This document shows, piece after piece, positions 1 through 5,118 of a stretch of DNA of 5,297 nucleotides. Position numbers and translations under genes: made by a program. Origin of the DNA: Pseudomonadota bacterium (GTDB lineage: Bacteria > Pseudomonadota > Gammaproteobacteria > Burkholderiales > Thiobacillaceae); assembly GCA_021791235.1 (NCBI GenBank), contig JAJYXA010000375.1, positions 1-5,297 of the forward strand. The letters run 5' to 3'. The notes under the pieces were generated by a model. It was not told the origin of the DNA, did not search any database, and worked only from the letters and a program-made list of their open reading frames with translations. Numbering within the stretch: position 1 is the stretch's first letter; every line of letters begins with the position of its first letter.

Positions 1-1389
1 GAGGAACAGCAGGCCGTTGAAATACTCCAGCACGCGCAGGAACACGCCGACCACGGCGTTCATGGCGATGTTGTCGTCGCGGCGCTTGATGTAGACGTCC
101 GCCTCGTCGATCAGCATCACCGCGCCCCAGCGCTGCGCCCGGGTCAGCACCTCCTTGAGCGCGGTTTCCATCGCCGCCACATTCAAACCGAGCTGCCCGG
201 AGTGCACGCGGTACAGCGGGCGCTGGATGATCTCTGAGTAGACCTCGGCGGTCAGCGTCTTGCCGACGCCGGGCGGGCCGGCGCACAGCACGGTGGTGCC
301 GCCGGACTTGCCGGCGACGATGTCGTCCATCAGCACGTCCATCTCGGCGGTGAGGATGTCGATGAGGTCGGTCTGTTCCTGCGGCAGGACCAGCTTCTGT
401 TTCAGCTCCGGCTGGTAGGCGTAGGGCGCGAGGTCGTCCACGTGCACCCACAGGTAGTGGTGCAGGTCGAGGTGGAACATAAAAAGGTAGGGGTGCACCG
501 GCAACTGCGTGAACAGGTCCTTGGGGATCGCGTCGCGGGACGCGCTTACTTCATCTTCGGCGTTGTAGTGGTTGCTCTTCGCGGCCTTGCGCAGGTACTG
601 GCCGAGGATGTCGCCGGTCGCTTCCAGGGTGGTGGTGCGGGCGCCGAGGATGCCTTCGTCGTTCACCAGCCGGGTGCTGCCGCCGCCGGAGGACAGCACC
701 ACCACGTCCTTGCGCGACCAGTCGGTGTCGCGGTGGGTCGCGGTCGGGTCCTCGGCGTAGAAGCCGGTGCCCTGGCCGGAGAACTGCGCGCCGTACTGGC
801 CGCGCCAGTCGAAATAGCGCGCCACGGTATCGTCGTAGGCGGCGATCAATTCAGAACTTTCCCGCACGAATCCTTTGGCGGCGAAAATTTCCGCCACCGT
901 CTTGTTGACCATGTCGGCGGCCGCGATGCGGAAGGCCGCCGTGGCGAGCGTACCTTTTGCATTGGCCTTGAGTTCAAGCATCACCTTGCCGGTTTCGTCG
1001 TTGGACGGCGCGATAAAGTCGAGGCGCGTGACGACGTAGGCCAGCGGCTGGTCCGCCACGTTCACCCGGAACAGCCAGCCGCGCAGCGCGTCCGTGGTGA
1101 GATAACGCGCGATCGCCGGCATCAGCATTTCCAGGTCATCGTCGGGGCCGAAGCGGGTGCCCTGGCCGTCGAATGCCTGCTGCAACGTGGCGAGTTGTGC
1201 GGCGCGGGTGCGCAGGGCGGGGCCGGCGGCGCGGTAGAGATCGCCCAGGAAGCCCAGCTCGGTGCCGGAGAGTTGGTGGAACGGCAGGGTCACCTTGCTG
1301 CCGAAGCGCAACTGGTCCTGCAGCGGCGCCAGGCGCGGGAACGCCGTGATCATGGCCTCGAGGTGGGGGCGGTCGATCTGCAGGTTCAT
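1..1389 (-). CDS. AAA+ ATPase with large uncharacterised N-terminal domain (partial, C-terminus off left edge)
   Basis: This is an open frame of 463 codons from ATG at 1389 to the window edge, with no stop. Residues 1-340 form a mixed helical/strand region that I do not recognise. The AAA+ core follows: Walker A GPPGVGKT at 371-378 (K377, T378) and Walker B VMLIDE at 424-429 (D428, E429). The segment after Walker B (MNAVVGVFLRVLEYFNGLLFL) resembles the AAA family whose next residues are sensor 1 (TTNR); the window ends just before it. The ATG overlaps the stop of the upstream 126-residue gene as ATGA, so translation is probably coupled and the products may interact. No signal peptide or membrane segment is visible, so it is probably a cytosolic ATP-driven remodeller. 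It is not CbbX (shorter, different N-terminus) and not a MoxR-type CbbQ. The substrate is unknown. The AAA+ assignment is firm; the biological role is not. Confidence 0.9.
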   Translation of the reverse strand, partial: MNLQIDRPHLEAMITAFPRLAPLQDQLRFGSKVTLPFHQLSGTELGFLGDLYRAAGPALRTRAAQLATLQQAFDGQGTRFGPDDDLEMLMPAIARYLTTDALRGWLFRVNVADQPLAYVVTRLDFIAPSNDETGKVMLELKANAKGTLATAAFRIAAADMVNKTVAEIFAAKGFVRESSELIAAYDDTVARYFDWRGQYGAQFSGQGTGFYAEDPTATHRDTDWSRKDVVVLSSGGGSTRLVNDEGILGARTTTLEATGDILGQYLRKAAKSNHYNAEDEVSASRDAIPKDLFTQLPVHPYLFMFHLDLHHYLWVHVDDLAPYAYQPELKQKLVLPQEQTDLIDILTAEMDVLMDDIVAGKSGGTTVLCAGPPGVGKTLTAEVYSEIIQRPLYRVHSGQLGLNVAAMETALKEVLTRAQRWGAVMLIDEADVYIKRRDDNIAMNAVVGVFLRVLEYFNGLLFL

Positions 1390-1766
1390 GGCGTGCCCCC
1401 CCACGCGTCGGACGCCGGCTTGCACTCGAAGATTTCCGGCAGGCTCTTGCGGTACACGCGCAGCCACATCAGCGTGGCCGGCGCCAGCGAGCGCACGGCG
1501 AACCACAGCGCTTCCCGTTCCGCTGCACCGCCGGCGTCGATCTGCTGCGCGACGGTCTGCCAGCCGTCCCAGTCGACCTCGACCAGCAGGGTATGGACCT
1601 GCGGCGGCAGGTTGGCGGCCGCGTCGCTCATGATGCGGAGCTGGCGTGCCGTTTCCGCGCGGGTGAGGCGGGAGGCGAGGAATTCGTCTTCCTCCAGCCC
1701 CTCGGTCAGCGTCAGCACGGCGACCCCCGCGTCCTCGATGATGGACAACAGCGAGGCGTTCAGCAT
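1386..1766 (-). CDS. Small helical protein, HepT/DUF86-like without the RNase motif (inferred)
   Basis: A protein of 126 residues beginning MLNASLLSII. The ATG at 1766 is preceded by GGAAGG (1773-1778) with 6-nt spacing. The frame stays open upstream to 2222, but that part is a low-complexity Arg/Ser/Ala shadow of the opposite frame. Residues 27-76 (DEFL..RLT.AE..RQLRIMSDAAANLPPQV....EVDWDGW..VAQQI) match by eye the pattern of HepT/DUF86 HEPN-fold proteins, where a FL-T-R-LEIIGEAA-LP run precedes an IPW motif. The R-x4-6-H catalytic motif expected shortly after that tryptophan is absent: residues 73-84 read VAQQIDAGGAAE. If it is HEPN-like, it should be non-catalytic, perhaps a binding or adaptor subunit. 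It overlaps the AAA+ gene by 4 nt and is probably its partner. The family link is from memory of the motif and is uncertain; otherwise it is a hypothetical protein. Confidence 0.8.
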   Translation of the reverse strand: MLNASLLSIIEDAGVAVLTLTEGLEEDEFLASRLTRAETARQLRIMSDAAANLPPQVHTLLVEVDWDGWQTVAQQIDAGGAAEREALWFAVRSLAPATLMWLRVYRKSLPEIFECKPASDAWGGTP

Positions 1767-1792
1767 GGGCAGCCTTCCGGCGACACGAGCGC

Positions 1793-1830
1793 CCGCCTTG
1801 TCGGGTTTGCGACAAAACCCGACAAAGCGG
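1793..1830. repeat. Long inverted repeat (hairpin) between zinc-ribbon gene and HepT-like gene
   Basis: Arms TTGTCGGGTTT (1798-1808) and AAACCCGACAA (1815-1825) are perfectly complementary around a 6-nt loop (GCGACA). After one C/A mismatch the stem continues with CCGC (1793-1796) pairing GCGG (1827-1830), for 15 pairs in total. It lies in the 94-bp gap after the zinc-ribbon stop. No T-run follows on either strand, so it is not a textbook intrinsic terminator. It could be a REP-like intergenic element, a processing or attenuation hairpin, or an operator. Confidence 0.8.
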
Positions 1831-1860
1831 ACGGGAGGGTATGCAGGACGCGGGCGGCAG

Positions 1861-2094
1861 TCATTTGCGGTGGGGGCGTTCCGACGGCGCGTAGTTGCTG
1901 AAGTGCCCTTCGCGTGCGGCCTGCTTGCGCGCACTGGCGACGATCCCCGCAGTCTTGCCCGGCTGCGCCGGCAGCGACACCTGTTTTTCCAGCGCGGCGC
2001 TGCCGCATTCGGGGCAGACCGGCGCACTCGATCCGCGCACCAGCAGCTCGAAGCTGCTGCCGCACGTCTTGCAGACAAACTCGAAAAGCGGCAT
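1861..2094 (-). CDS. FmdB-family putative regulatory zinc-ribbon protein
   Basis: A 77-residue protein beginning MPLFEFVCKTCG. Two CxxC knuckles, C8-C11 and C27-C30, form a single zinc ribbon, as in FmdB-type small proteins whose usual start is MPxYEYxCxxCG. The tail is basic and ends EGHFSNYAPSERPHRK, a form I associate with proteobacterial members. The ATG at 2094 has AGAGGA (2099-2104) 4 nt upstream; the longer open frame to 2430 is antisense-frame noise through the rhodanese gene. It is probably cytosolic. FmdB itself was named from a formamidase gene cluster, and the molecular role of most homologues is unknown. It stands 137 bp from the rhodanese and 94 bp from the HepT-like gene, each gap with a hairpin, so it may be its own transcription unit. 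Confidence 0.88.
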   Translation of the reverse strand: MPLFEFVCKTCGSSFELLVRGSSAPVCPECGSAALEKQVSLPAQPGKTAGIVASARKQAAREGHFSNYAPSERPHRK

Positions 2095-2098
2095 GGAT

Positions 2099-2104
2099 TC
2101 CTCT
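2099..2104 (-). promoter_or_regulatory. Ribosome binding site of the zinc-ribbon gene
   Basis: AGAGGA on the minus strand, 4 nt before ATG 2094. It fixes this start over the longer upstream open frame. Confidence 0.6.
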
Positions 2105-2198
2105 GTGGCATTCGCGACAAAATCGATCGCACAGAGAGGAATGAGCAAGAACGGGGCCCGGTGCGCACTTGCCTGAAAAGCATGCGTGAGGCCGGGCA

Positions 2199-2218
2199 GG
2201 GCGACGCATCGGTCGCCC
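2199..2218 (-). terminator. Hairpin after the rhodanese gene, possible terminator
   Basis: GGGCGAC (2199-2205) and GTCGCCC (2212-2218) form a perfect 7-bp GC-rich stem with a 6-nt loop. On the minus strand it begins 13 nt after the rhodanese stop, a usual terminator position. No U-tract follows directly (next bases TGCCCGG), so termination would be weak or factor-assisted. It may instead protect the 3' end of the chrA-rhodanese transcript. Confidence 0.35.
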
Positions 2219-2231
2219 CCATCAGTTGCTC

Positions 2232-2606
2232 TTATTTGCGGGCGATTTTCCCGCCGGCCGCCTTGTATGCCTCGAGGCCGCCCTCGATGAAGCGTGCCTT
2301 GACGCCCGCGGCCTGCAACCGGTCGACCACGCTGTTCGACACCGCGCCGCCGCGCACGCAGTAGATCACCACGTCCTGCGTGAGCGGCAGGGCGCCGATC
2401 CAGGCGTCGATCTTGTCCGGGTTTTTCCACAGTGCACCGGGAATGATTTCACTGGATGCGGCGTAGTCGGCCTCGCGCCGCACGTCGAATACCAGCGTGG
2501 TGTCCGGGTTCAGGTCCGCGGGCTGGATGGTGCGCGGCAGGTCCGGGCATTTGTCGGTGGGGCTGCCGCATCCGCAGCGCTTCAGGGGTTGAGCAACGAG
2601 TTCCAT
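2232..2606 (-). CDS. Single-domain rhodanese-like sulfurtransferase
   Basis: A 124-residue protein. Residues 28-124 form one rhodanese domain: a VFDVRREADYAASSEIIPGAL segment (39-59, split DVR...IPGA signature), then YCVRGGAVS with the candidate persulfide cysteine C83, and a C-terminal FIEGGLEAYKAAGG (106-119) typical of the family. The active loop CVRGGAVS differs from the common CxxGxRS. Three extra cysteines (C11, C13, C20) precede the domain. No signal peptide is evident, so it is probably cytoplasmic. The start lies 7 nt after the chrA stop, and its Shine-Dalgarno GAGGA overlaps that stop, so it is cotranscribed and probably translationally coupled with chrA. Likely function is transfer of sulfane sulfur or handling of reactive thiol/oxyanion chemistry; the specific substrate cannot be read from sequence. 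Confidence 0.92.
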   Translation of the reverse strand: MELVAQPLKRCGCGSPTDKCPDLPRTIQPADLNPDTTLVFDVRREADYAASSEIIPGALWKNPDKIDAWIGALPLTQDVVIYCVRGGAVSNSVVDRLQAAGVKARFIEGGLEAYKAAGGKIARK

Positions 2607-2610
2607 ACGA

Positions 2611-2615
2611 TCCTC
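2611..2615 (-). promoter_or_regulatory. Ribosome binding site of rhodanese, overlapping chrA stop
   Basis: GAGGA on the minus strand, 4 nt before ATG 2606. It shares bases with the chrA TGA stop (2616-2614), indicating that ribosomes ending chrA can reinitiate on the rhodanese. Confidence 0.7.
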
Positions 2616-4008
2616 ACATGAAAAACGAATAAGCCAGGCCGAGCAGGGCGCACACGCCGATCACCTGCATGATATCGGCCTTGTAGCGCCACAGCGCGAT
2701 GAACGCGGCGATGGCGACGATGACGGGGAAGCCGTCGAAGGTGCCGGCGAACGGCGCGCTTGCCGTGGCGTGCGGCCAGAAGGTGTGCCAGGCGAAGAAT
2801 ACCGCGAGGTTGAGGATGACGCCGACCACCGCCGCGGTGATGCCGGTGAGCGGCGCGGTGAATTTCAGCTCGCCGCGCGTGGCCTCGACCAGCGGGCCGC
2901 CCGCCAGGATGAAAAAGAACGAGGGCAGGAAGGTGAAGAAGGTTGCCACTGCCGCGCCTGCCAGCCCGGCCGCGACCGGGTTGCCGAACACCTGCCTGGA
3001 GACGCCGCCGAGATAGCCGACCCAGGTGACGATCATGATCAGCGGACCCGGCGTGGTCTCGCCCAGCGCCAGGCCGTCCATCATCTGCGGGCCGCTGAGC
3101 CACTGGAAATGCTCGACCCCGCCCTGGTAGACGTAGGGCAGCACGGCATAGGCGCCGCCGATGGTGAGGAAGGCCGCTTTGGTGAAGAACGCGCCCATGG
3201 GATAGAGATCGGGCACGCTCCGGATCGCCCCCATCGCGCCCAGCCAGATCAGCACGAAGACGCCGGCGGTGGCCGCGAGCCGGCCCCAGCCGAAGCGTGC
3301 GTGCGCAGGCGGCGGCGTGTCGTCGTCGATGATGGCCGGGCCGAATCGCTTGCGGCTGCTGCCGTGCCCGCCGCCCAGCTTGAATTTGTGAGGGATGAGC
3401 TTGCCGCCCAGCGCGCCGAGCAGGCCGGCGGCCAGTACGATCCACGGAAACGCGACGTTGAAAATGAAGATGCCGATGAAGGCCAGCGCCGCCATGCCCC
3501 ACAGCACCTCGTTCTTCAGCGCACGGCTGCCGATGCGCCAGGCGGCGAACACCACCACCGCCACCACCGCCGGACGGATGCCGTAGAAAATCCCCTGCAC
3601 CAGCGGCAGCGTGCCGTAGGCGAGATAGAGGCCGGCGAGCCCTGACAGCAGCAGGAAAGCGGGCAGGAAAAACAGCACGCCCGCGATCACCCCGCCGCGG
3701 ATGCCGTGCATCAGCCAGCTGATGTAGATCGCCAGCTGGGTCGCCTCGGGCCCCGGCAGCAGCATGCAGTAGTTGAGCGCGTGCAGGTAGCGGTGCTCGG
3801 AGATCCAGCGGCGTTTCTCCACCAGTTCCTGGTGCATCATCGCGATCTGTCCGGCGGGGCCGCCGAAGCTGATGAAGCCGAGCTTGAGCCAGTATTTGAA
3901 GGTTTCGCCCAGGCTGACGGGCGCGGGTCGTGCGGAGGGTGCGGTGTCCAAGAAAAGTGCTCCAGGGTTGAATGGATTGAGTTCCAAAACCAAGCTTGGA
4001 CGGGACAC
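2614..4008 (-). CDS. chrA: Chromate efflux transporter ChrA, two CHR domains
   Basis: A 464-residue inner-membrane protein of the long-chain CHR family, which exports chromate by proton-motive force. Both homologous halves are visible. The N-terminal half has FGGPAGQ (48-54) and LLPGPEATQLA (83-93). The C-terminal half has TIGGAYAVLPYV (282-293) and LGETTPGPLIM (315-325). Several hydrophobic helices follow each motif pair (about 105-200 and 345-464). A polar, Gly/Lys/Pro-rich linker at 205-245 separates the halves. The listed start is GTG at 4008, which lacks a Shine-Dalgarno. TTG at 3951 (residue 20) has GGAG 8 nt upstream and would give about 445 residues beginning just before the conserved N-terminus, so it may be the real start. 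No in-frame ATG occurs before residue 57. It lies 80 bp after cbbR on the same strand and is coupled to the rhodanese. Sulfate or another oxyanion remains a possible substrate. Confidence 0.95.
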   Translation of the reverse strand: MSRPSLVLELNPFNPGALFLDTAPSARPAPVSLGETFKYWLKLGFISFGGPAGQIAMMHQELVEKRRWISEHRYLHALNYCMLLPGPEATQLAIYISWLMHGIRGGVIAGVLFFLPAFLLLSGLAGLYLAYGTLPLVQGIFYGIRPAVVAVVVFAAWRIGSRALKNEVLWGMAALAFIGIFIFNVAFPWIVLAAGLLGALGGKLIPHKFKLGGGHGSSRKRFGPAIIDDDTPPPAHARFGWGRLAATAGVFVLIWLGAMGAIRSVPDLYPMGAFFTKAAFLTIGGAYAVLPYVYQGGVEHFQWLSGPQMMDGLALGETTPGPLIMIVTWVGYLGGVSRQVFGNPVAAGLAGAAVATFFTFLPSFFFILAGGPLVEATRGELKFTAPLTGITAAVVGVILNLAVFFAWHTFWPHATASAPFAGTFDGFPVIVAIAAFIALWRYKADIMQVIGVCALLGLAYSFFM

Positions 4009-4016
4009 CGTCTTGT

Positions 4017-4029
4017 GGGCGAAACGCCC
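4017..4029. repeat. Short GC hairpin in the cbbR-chrA gap
   Basis: GGGCG-AAA-CGCCC, a perfect 5-bp stem with a 3-nt loop, 8 nt upstream of the GTG start of chrA. The rest of this 80-bp gap is GC-rich with a second weak CGGGG/CCCCG pairing. No T-run follows, so a terminator for cbbR is not convincing; the hairpin could affect chrA initiation. Confidence 0.3.
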
Positions 4030-4088
4030 GGACGCCGGGGGACTGGCGCCCCGACAGTTCGATTCTAGCCCCCGGCCGCGTTGCGTGG

Positions 4089-4979
4089 CTAGTGCGCTGG
4101 CCCCAGCACGAAATCCTTGAACGCCTGCGCCGCCGGCGACAGCCGCTTGTCGGCGCGATGGACGACGTACCAGTGGCGCATGATGGGAAAGCCCTCGACC
4201 TTTAGCACGACGAGCCGCTTCAAGGCCAGTTCCATCTCCAGCGTCTGCAGCGACAGGATGCCCAGGCCGAGGCCGGCCTGCACCGCCTGCTTGATCGCCT
4301 CGTTGCTGCTCATTTCCATGCTGCTACGGATCTCCAGTCCCTTGGCGGCGAAGAAGCGCTCCATCGCGCCGCGGGTGCCGGAACCCGCTTCGCGCACCAG
4401 GAAGGATTCGGACGCCAGGTCGCGCACGGAAATTTTCTTTTTGCCGACCAACGGGTGGTCGGGCGGGGCGATGACGACCAGCGGGTTGTCCATGAAGCGG
4501 GTGGCTTCCAGGCCGAGCCCGTCCGGCACCTGGCCCATGATGGCGAGATCGATGCGGTTGCCGACGAGCTGGTCCAGCACGGCCGCCCGGTTGGAGACGT
4601 CCAGATGGATCGCGACCCCGGGATGGCGGCCGCGGAAGCGGGCGAGGATATCGGTGGCGACGGCGTTCACCGTCGAGGTCGCGGCCATGTTGAGGCGGCC
4701 CGTGTCGACGCTCCGCAGCTGCGCAAGATTGTGCTGCAGGTCGTCGAGGCGGGCGGTGATCGCCTGGCTGGCGTGCAGCACTTCGAGGCCGGCGTCGGTG
4801 AGGAAGGTCTTTTTCCCCAGTTGTTCGGTGAGCGGGACGCCCAGGATGGCCTCGATCCCCTTCACCTGCATGGAGACGGCGGGCTGGGACAGGTGCAACT
4901 CCTCGGCCGCCCGGGAAAACGACAGGTGGCGGGCGACCGCTTCGAACACGCGGAATTGGCGGAGCGTCAGTCGGCGCAT
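4089..4979 (-). CDS. cbbR: LysR-type transcriptional regulator CbbR of the Calvin-cycle genes
   Basis: A 296-residue protein of usual LysR length. The N-terminal winged helix-turn-helix (residues 4-62) reads LTLRQFRVFEAVARHLSFSRAAEELHLSQPAVSMQVKGIE, with the HTH at about 20-39, very close to known CbbR proteins. A linker helix (about 65-90) leads to a periplasmic-binding-like effector domain (92-296) with AATSTVNAVATDILARF and a GLGLGILS segment. CbbR proteins bind upstream of cbb operons and activate them in response to metabolites such as RuBP, phosphoenolpyruvate or NADPH, depending on species. It is divergent from cbbM with a 139-bp shared intergenic region, the classic arrangement, and probably also represses its own promoter. 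The ATG at 4979 lacks a Shine-Dalgarno and follows an AT-rich leader; no nearby alternative fits. Specificity for cbb is inferred from similarity plus the adjacent cbbM. Confidence 0.95.
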   Translation of the reverse strand: MRRLTLRQFRVFEAVARHLSFSRAAEELHLSQPAVSMQVKGIEAILGVPLTEQLGKKTFLTDAGLEVLHASQAITARLDDLQHNLAQLRSVDTGRLNMAATSTVNAVATDILARFRGRHPGVAIHLDVSNRAAVLDQLVGNRIDLAIMGQVPDGLGLEATRFMDNPLVVIAPPDHPLVGKKKISVRDLASESFLVREAGSGTRGAMERFFAAKGLEIRSSMEMSSNEAIKQAVQAGLGLGILSLQTLEMELALKRLVVLKVEGFPIMRHWYVVHRADKRLSPAAQAFKDFVLGPAH

Positions 4980-4994
4980 ATATCTATAAGTCGA

Positions 4995-5022
4995 ATGATA
5001 TGGTTTTTATCATAACAATTGA
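4995..5022. promoter_or_regulatory. Candidate CbbR operator dyads
   Basis: ATGATA (4995-5000) and TATCAT (5008-5013) form a perfect 6-bp inverted repeat with a 7-bp spacer. Overlapping it, TCA (5010-5012) and TGA (5020-5022) give a TNA-N7-TNA pattern, matching the loose motif described for CbbR sites. They lie directly between cbbR and cbbM in an AT-rich island. Binding is inferred; AT-rich DNA produces such patterns easily. Confidence 0.5.
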
Positions 5023-5037
5023 ATTTTAATTATATAA
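5009..5037 (-). promoter_or_regulatory. Candidate cbbR promoter
   Basis: On the minus strand TATGAT (5014-5009) is a good -10, with TTATAT (5037-5032) as a weak -35 at 17-bp spacing. Its transcript would have a short leader of about 25 nt before the cbbR ATG. A perfect TATAAT also exists at 5034-5029 but lacks a recognisable -35. The overlap with the candidate operator would allow autorepression. Confidence 0.3.
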
Positions 5038-5052
5038 GCGGCTACGTATAGT
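5024..5052 (+). promoter_or_regulatory. Candidate cbbM promoter
   Basis: TATAGT (5047-5052) is a plausible -10 with a poor -35, TTTTAA (5024-5029), at 17-bp spacing. A weak -35 just downstream of the candidate operator fits an activator-dependent LysR promoter. Transcription would start near 5059. Confidence 0.35.
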
Positions 5053-5055
5053 CCA

Positions 5056-5074
5056 CCCCTGTCGTGTTCAGGGG
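5056..5074 (+). repeat. Stem-loop near the cbbM transcription start
   Basis: CCCCTG (5056-5061) and CAGGGG (5069-5074) form a perfect 6-bp stem around a 7-nt loop. It lies about 45 bp before the cbbM start codon, at or just after the predicted transcription start. It may be a 5' mRNA-stabilising hairpin or a second protein-binding dyad. Confidence 0.5.
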
Positions 5075-5106
5075 CTCTGCTCCCGAAACCTTGTTTATCT
5101 AACAGC

Positions 5107-5111
5107 AGGAG
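5107..5111 (+). promoter_or_regulatory. cbbM: Ribosome binding site of cbbM
   Basis: AGGAG, 7 nt before ATG 5119. It decides against the nearer ATG at 5114, which has only 2-nt spacing and is out of frame with the RuBisCO protein. Confidence 0.8.
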
Positions 5112-5118
5112 TCATGCA

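Noticed and set aside
1..1389. AAA+ gene as CbbX or CbbQ RuBisCO activase
   Set aside because: CbbX is about 300 residues with the AAA+ core near the N-terminus, and CbbQ is a short MoxR-type protein. Here the core begins only after about 340 residues and the post-Walker-B sequence belongs to a different AAA family.
1767..2222. N-terminal extension of the HepT-like gene
   Set aside because: The extension is Arg/Ser/Ala-rich low-complexity sequence overlapping the zinc-ribbon gene in another frame. The ATG at 1766 has a good Shine-Dalgarno.
442..2364. Long plus-strand open frame of 640 codons
   Set aside because: It runs antisense across four genes with recognisable motifs (AAA+, HepT-like, zinc ribbon, part of the rhodanese). 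It has no coherent domains and reflects the high-GC codon bias of the minus-strand genes.
2095..2430. N-terminal extension of the zinc-ribbon protein
   Set aside because: It would overlap the rhodanese gene. The family normally begins MPxYEYxCxxCG, exactly at ATG 2094 with AGAGGA upstream.
2770..3645. Plus-strand open frame of 291 codons opposite chrA
   Set aside because: Composition rich in Arg, Glu, His and Ala with no domain; it is the antisense shadow of a clear membrane transporter.
4117..4989. Plus-strand open frame of 290 codons opposite cbbR
   Set aside because: It is an antisense shadow with Ser/Arg/Ala-rich sequence, while the minus-strand frame is an unmistakable LysR regulator.
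5092..5104. TGTT-tatct-AACA mini hairpin before the cbbM Shine-Dalgarno
   Set aside because: A 4-bp AT-rich stem is too weak and too likely by chance to call as regulatory.
5114..5116. Upstream ATG as cbbM start
   Set aside because: It is out of frame with the conserved RuBisCO protein and only 2 nt from the AGGAG.
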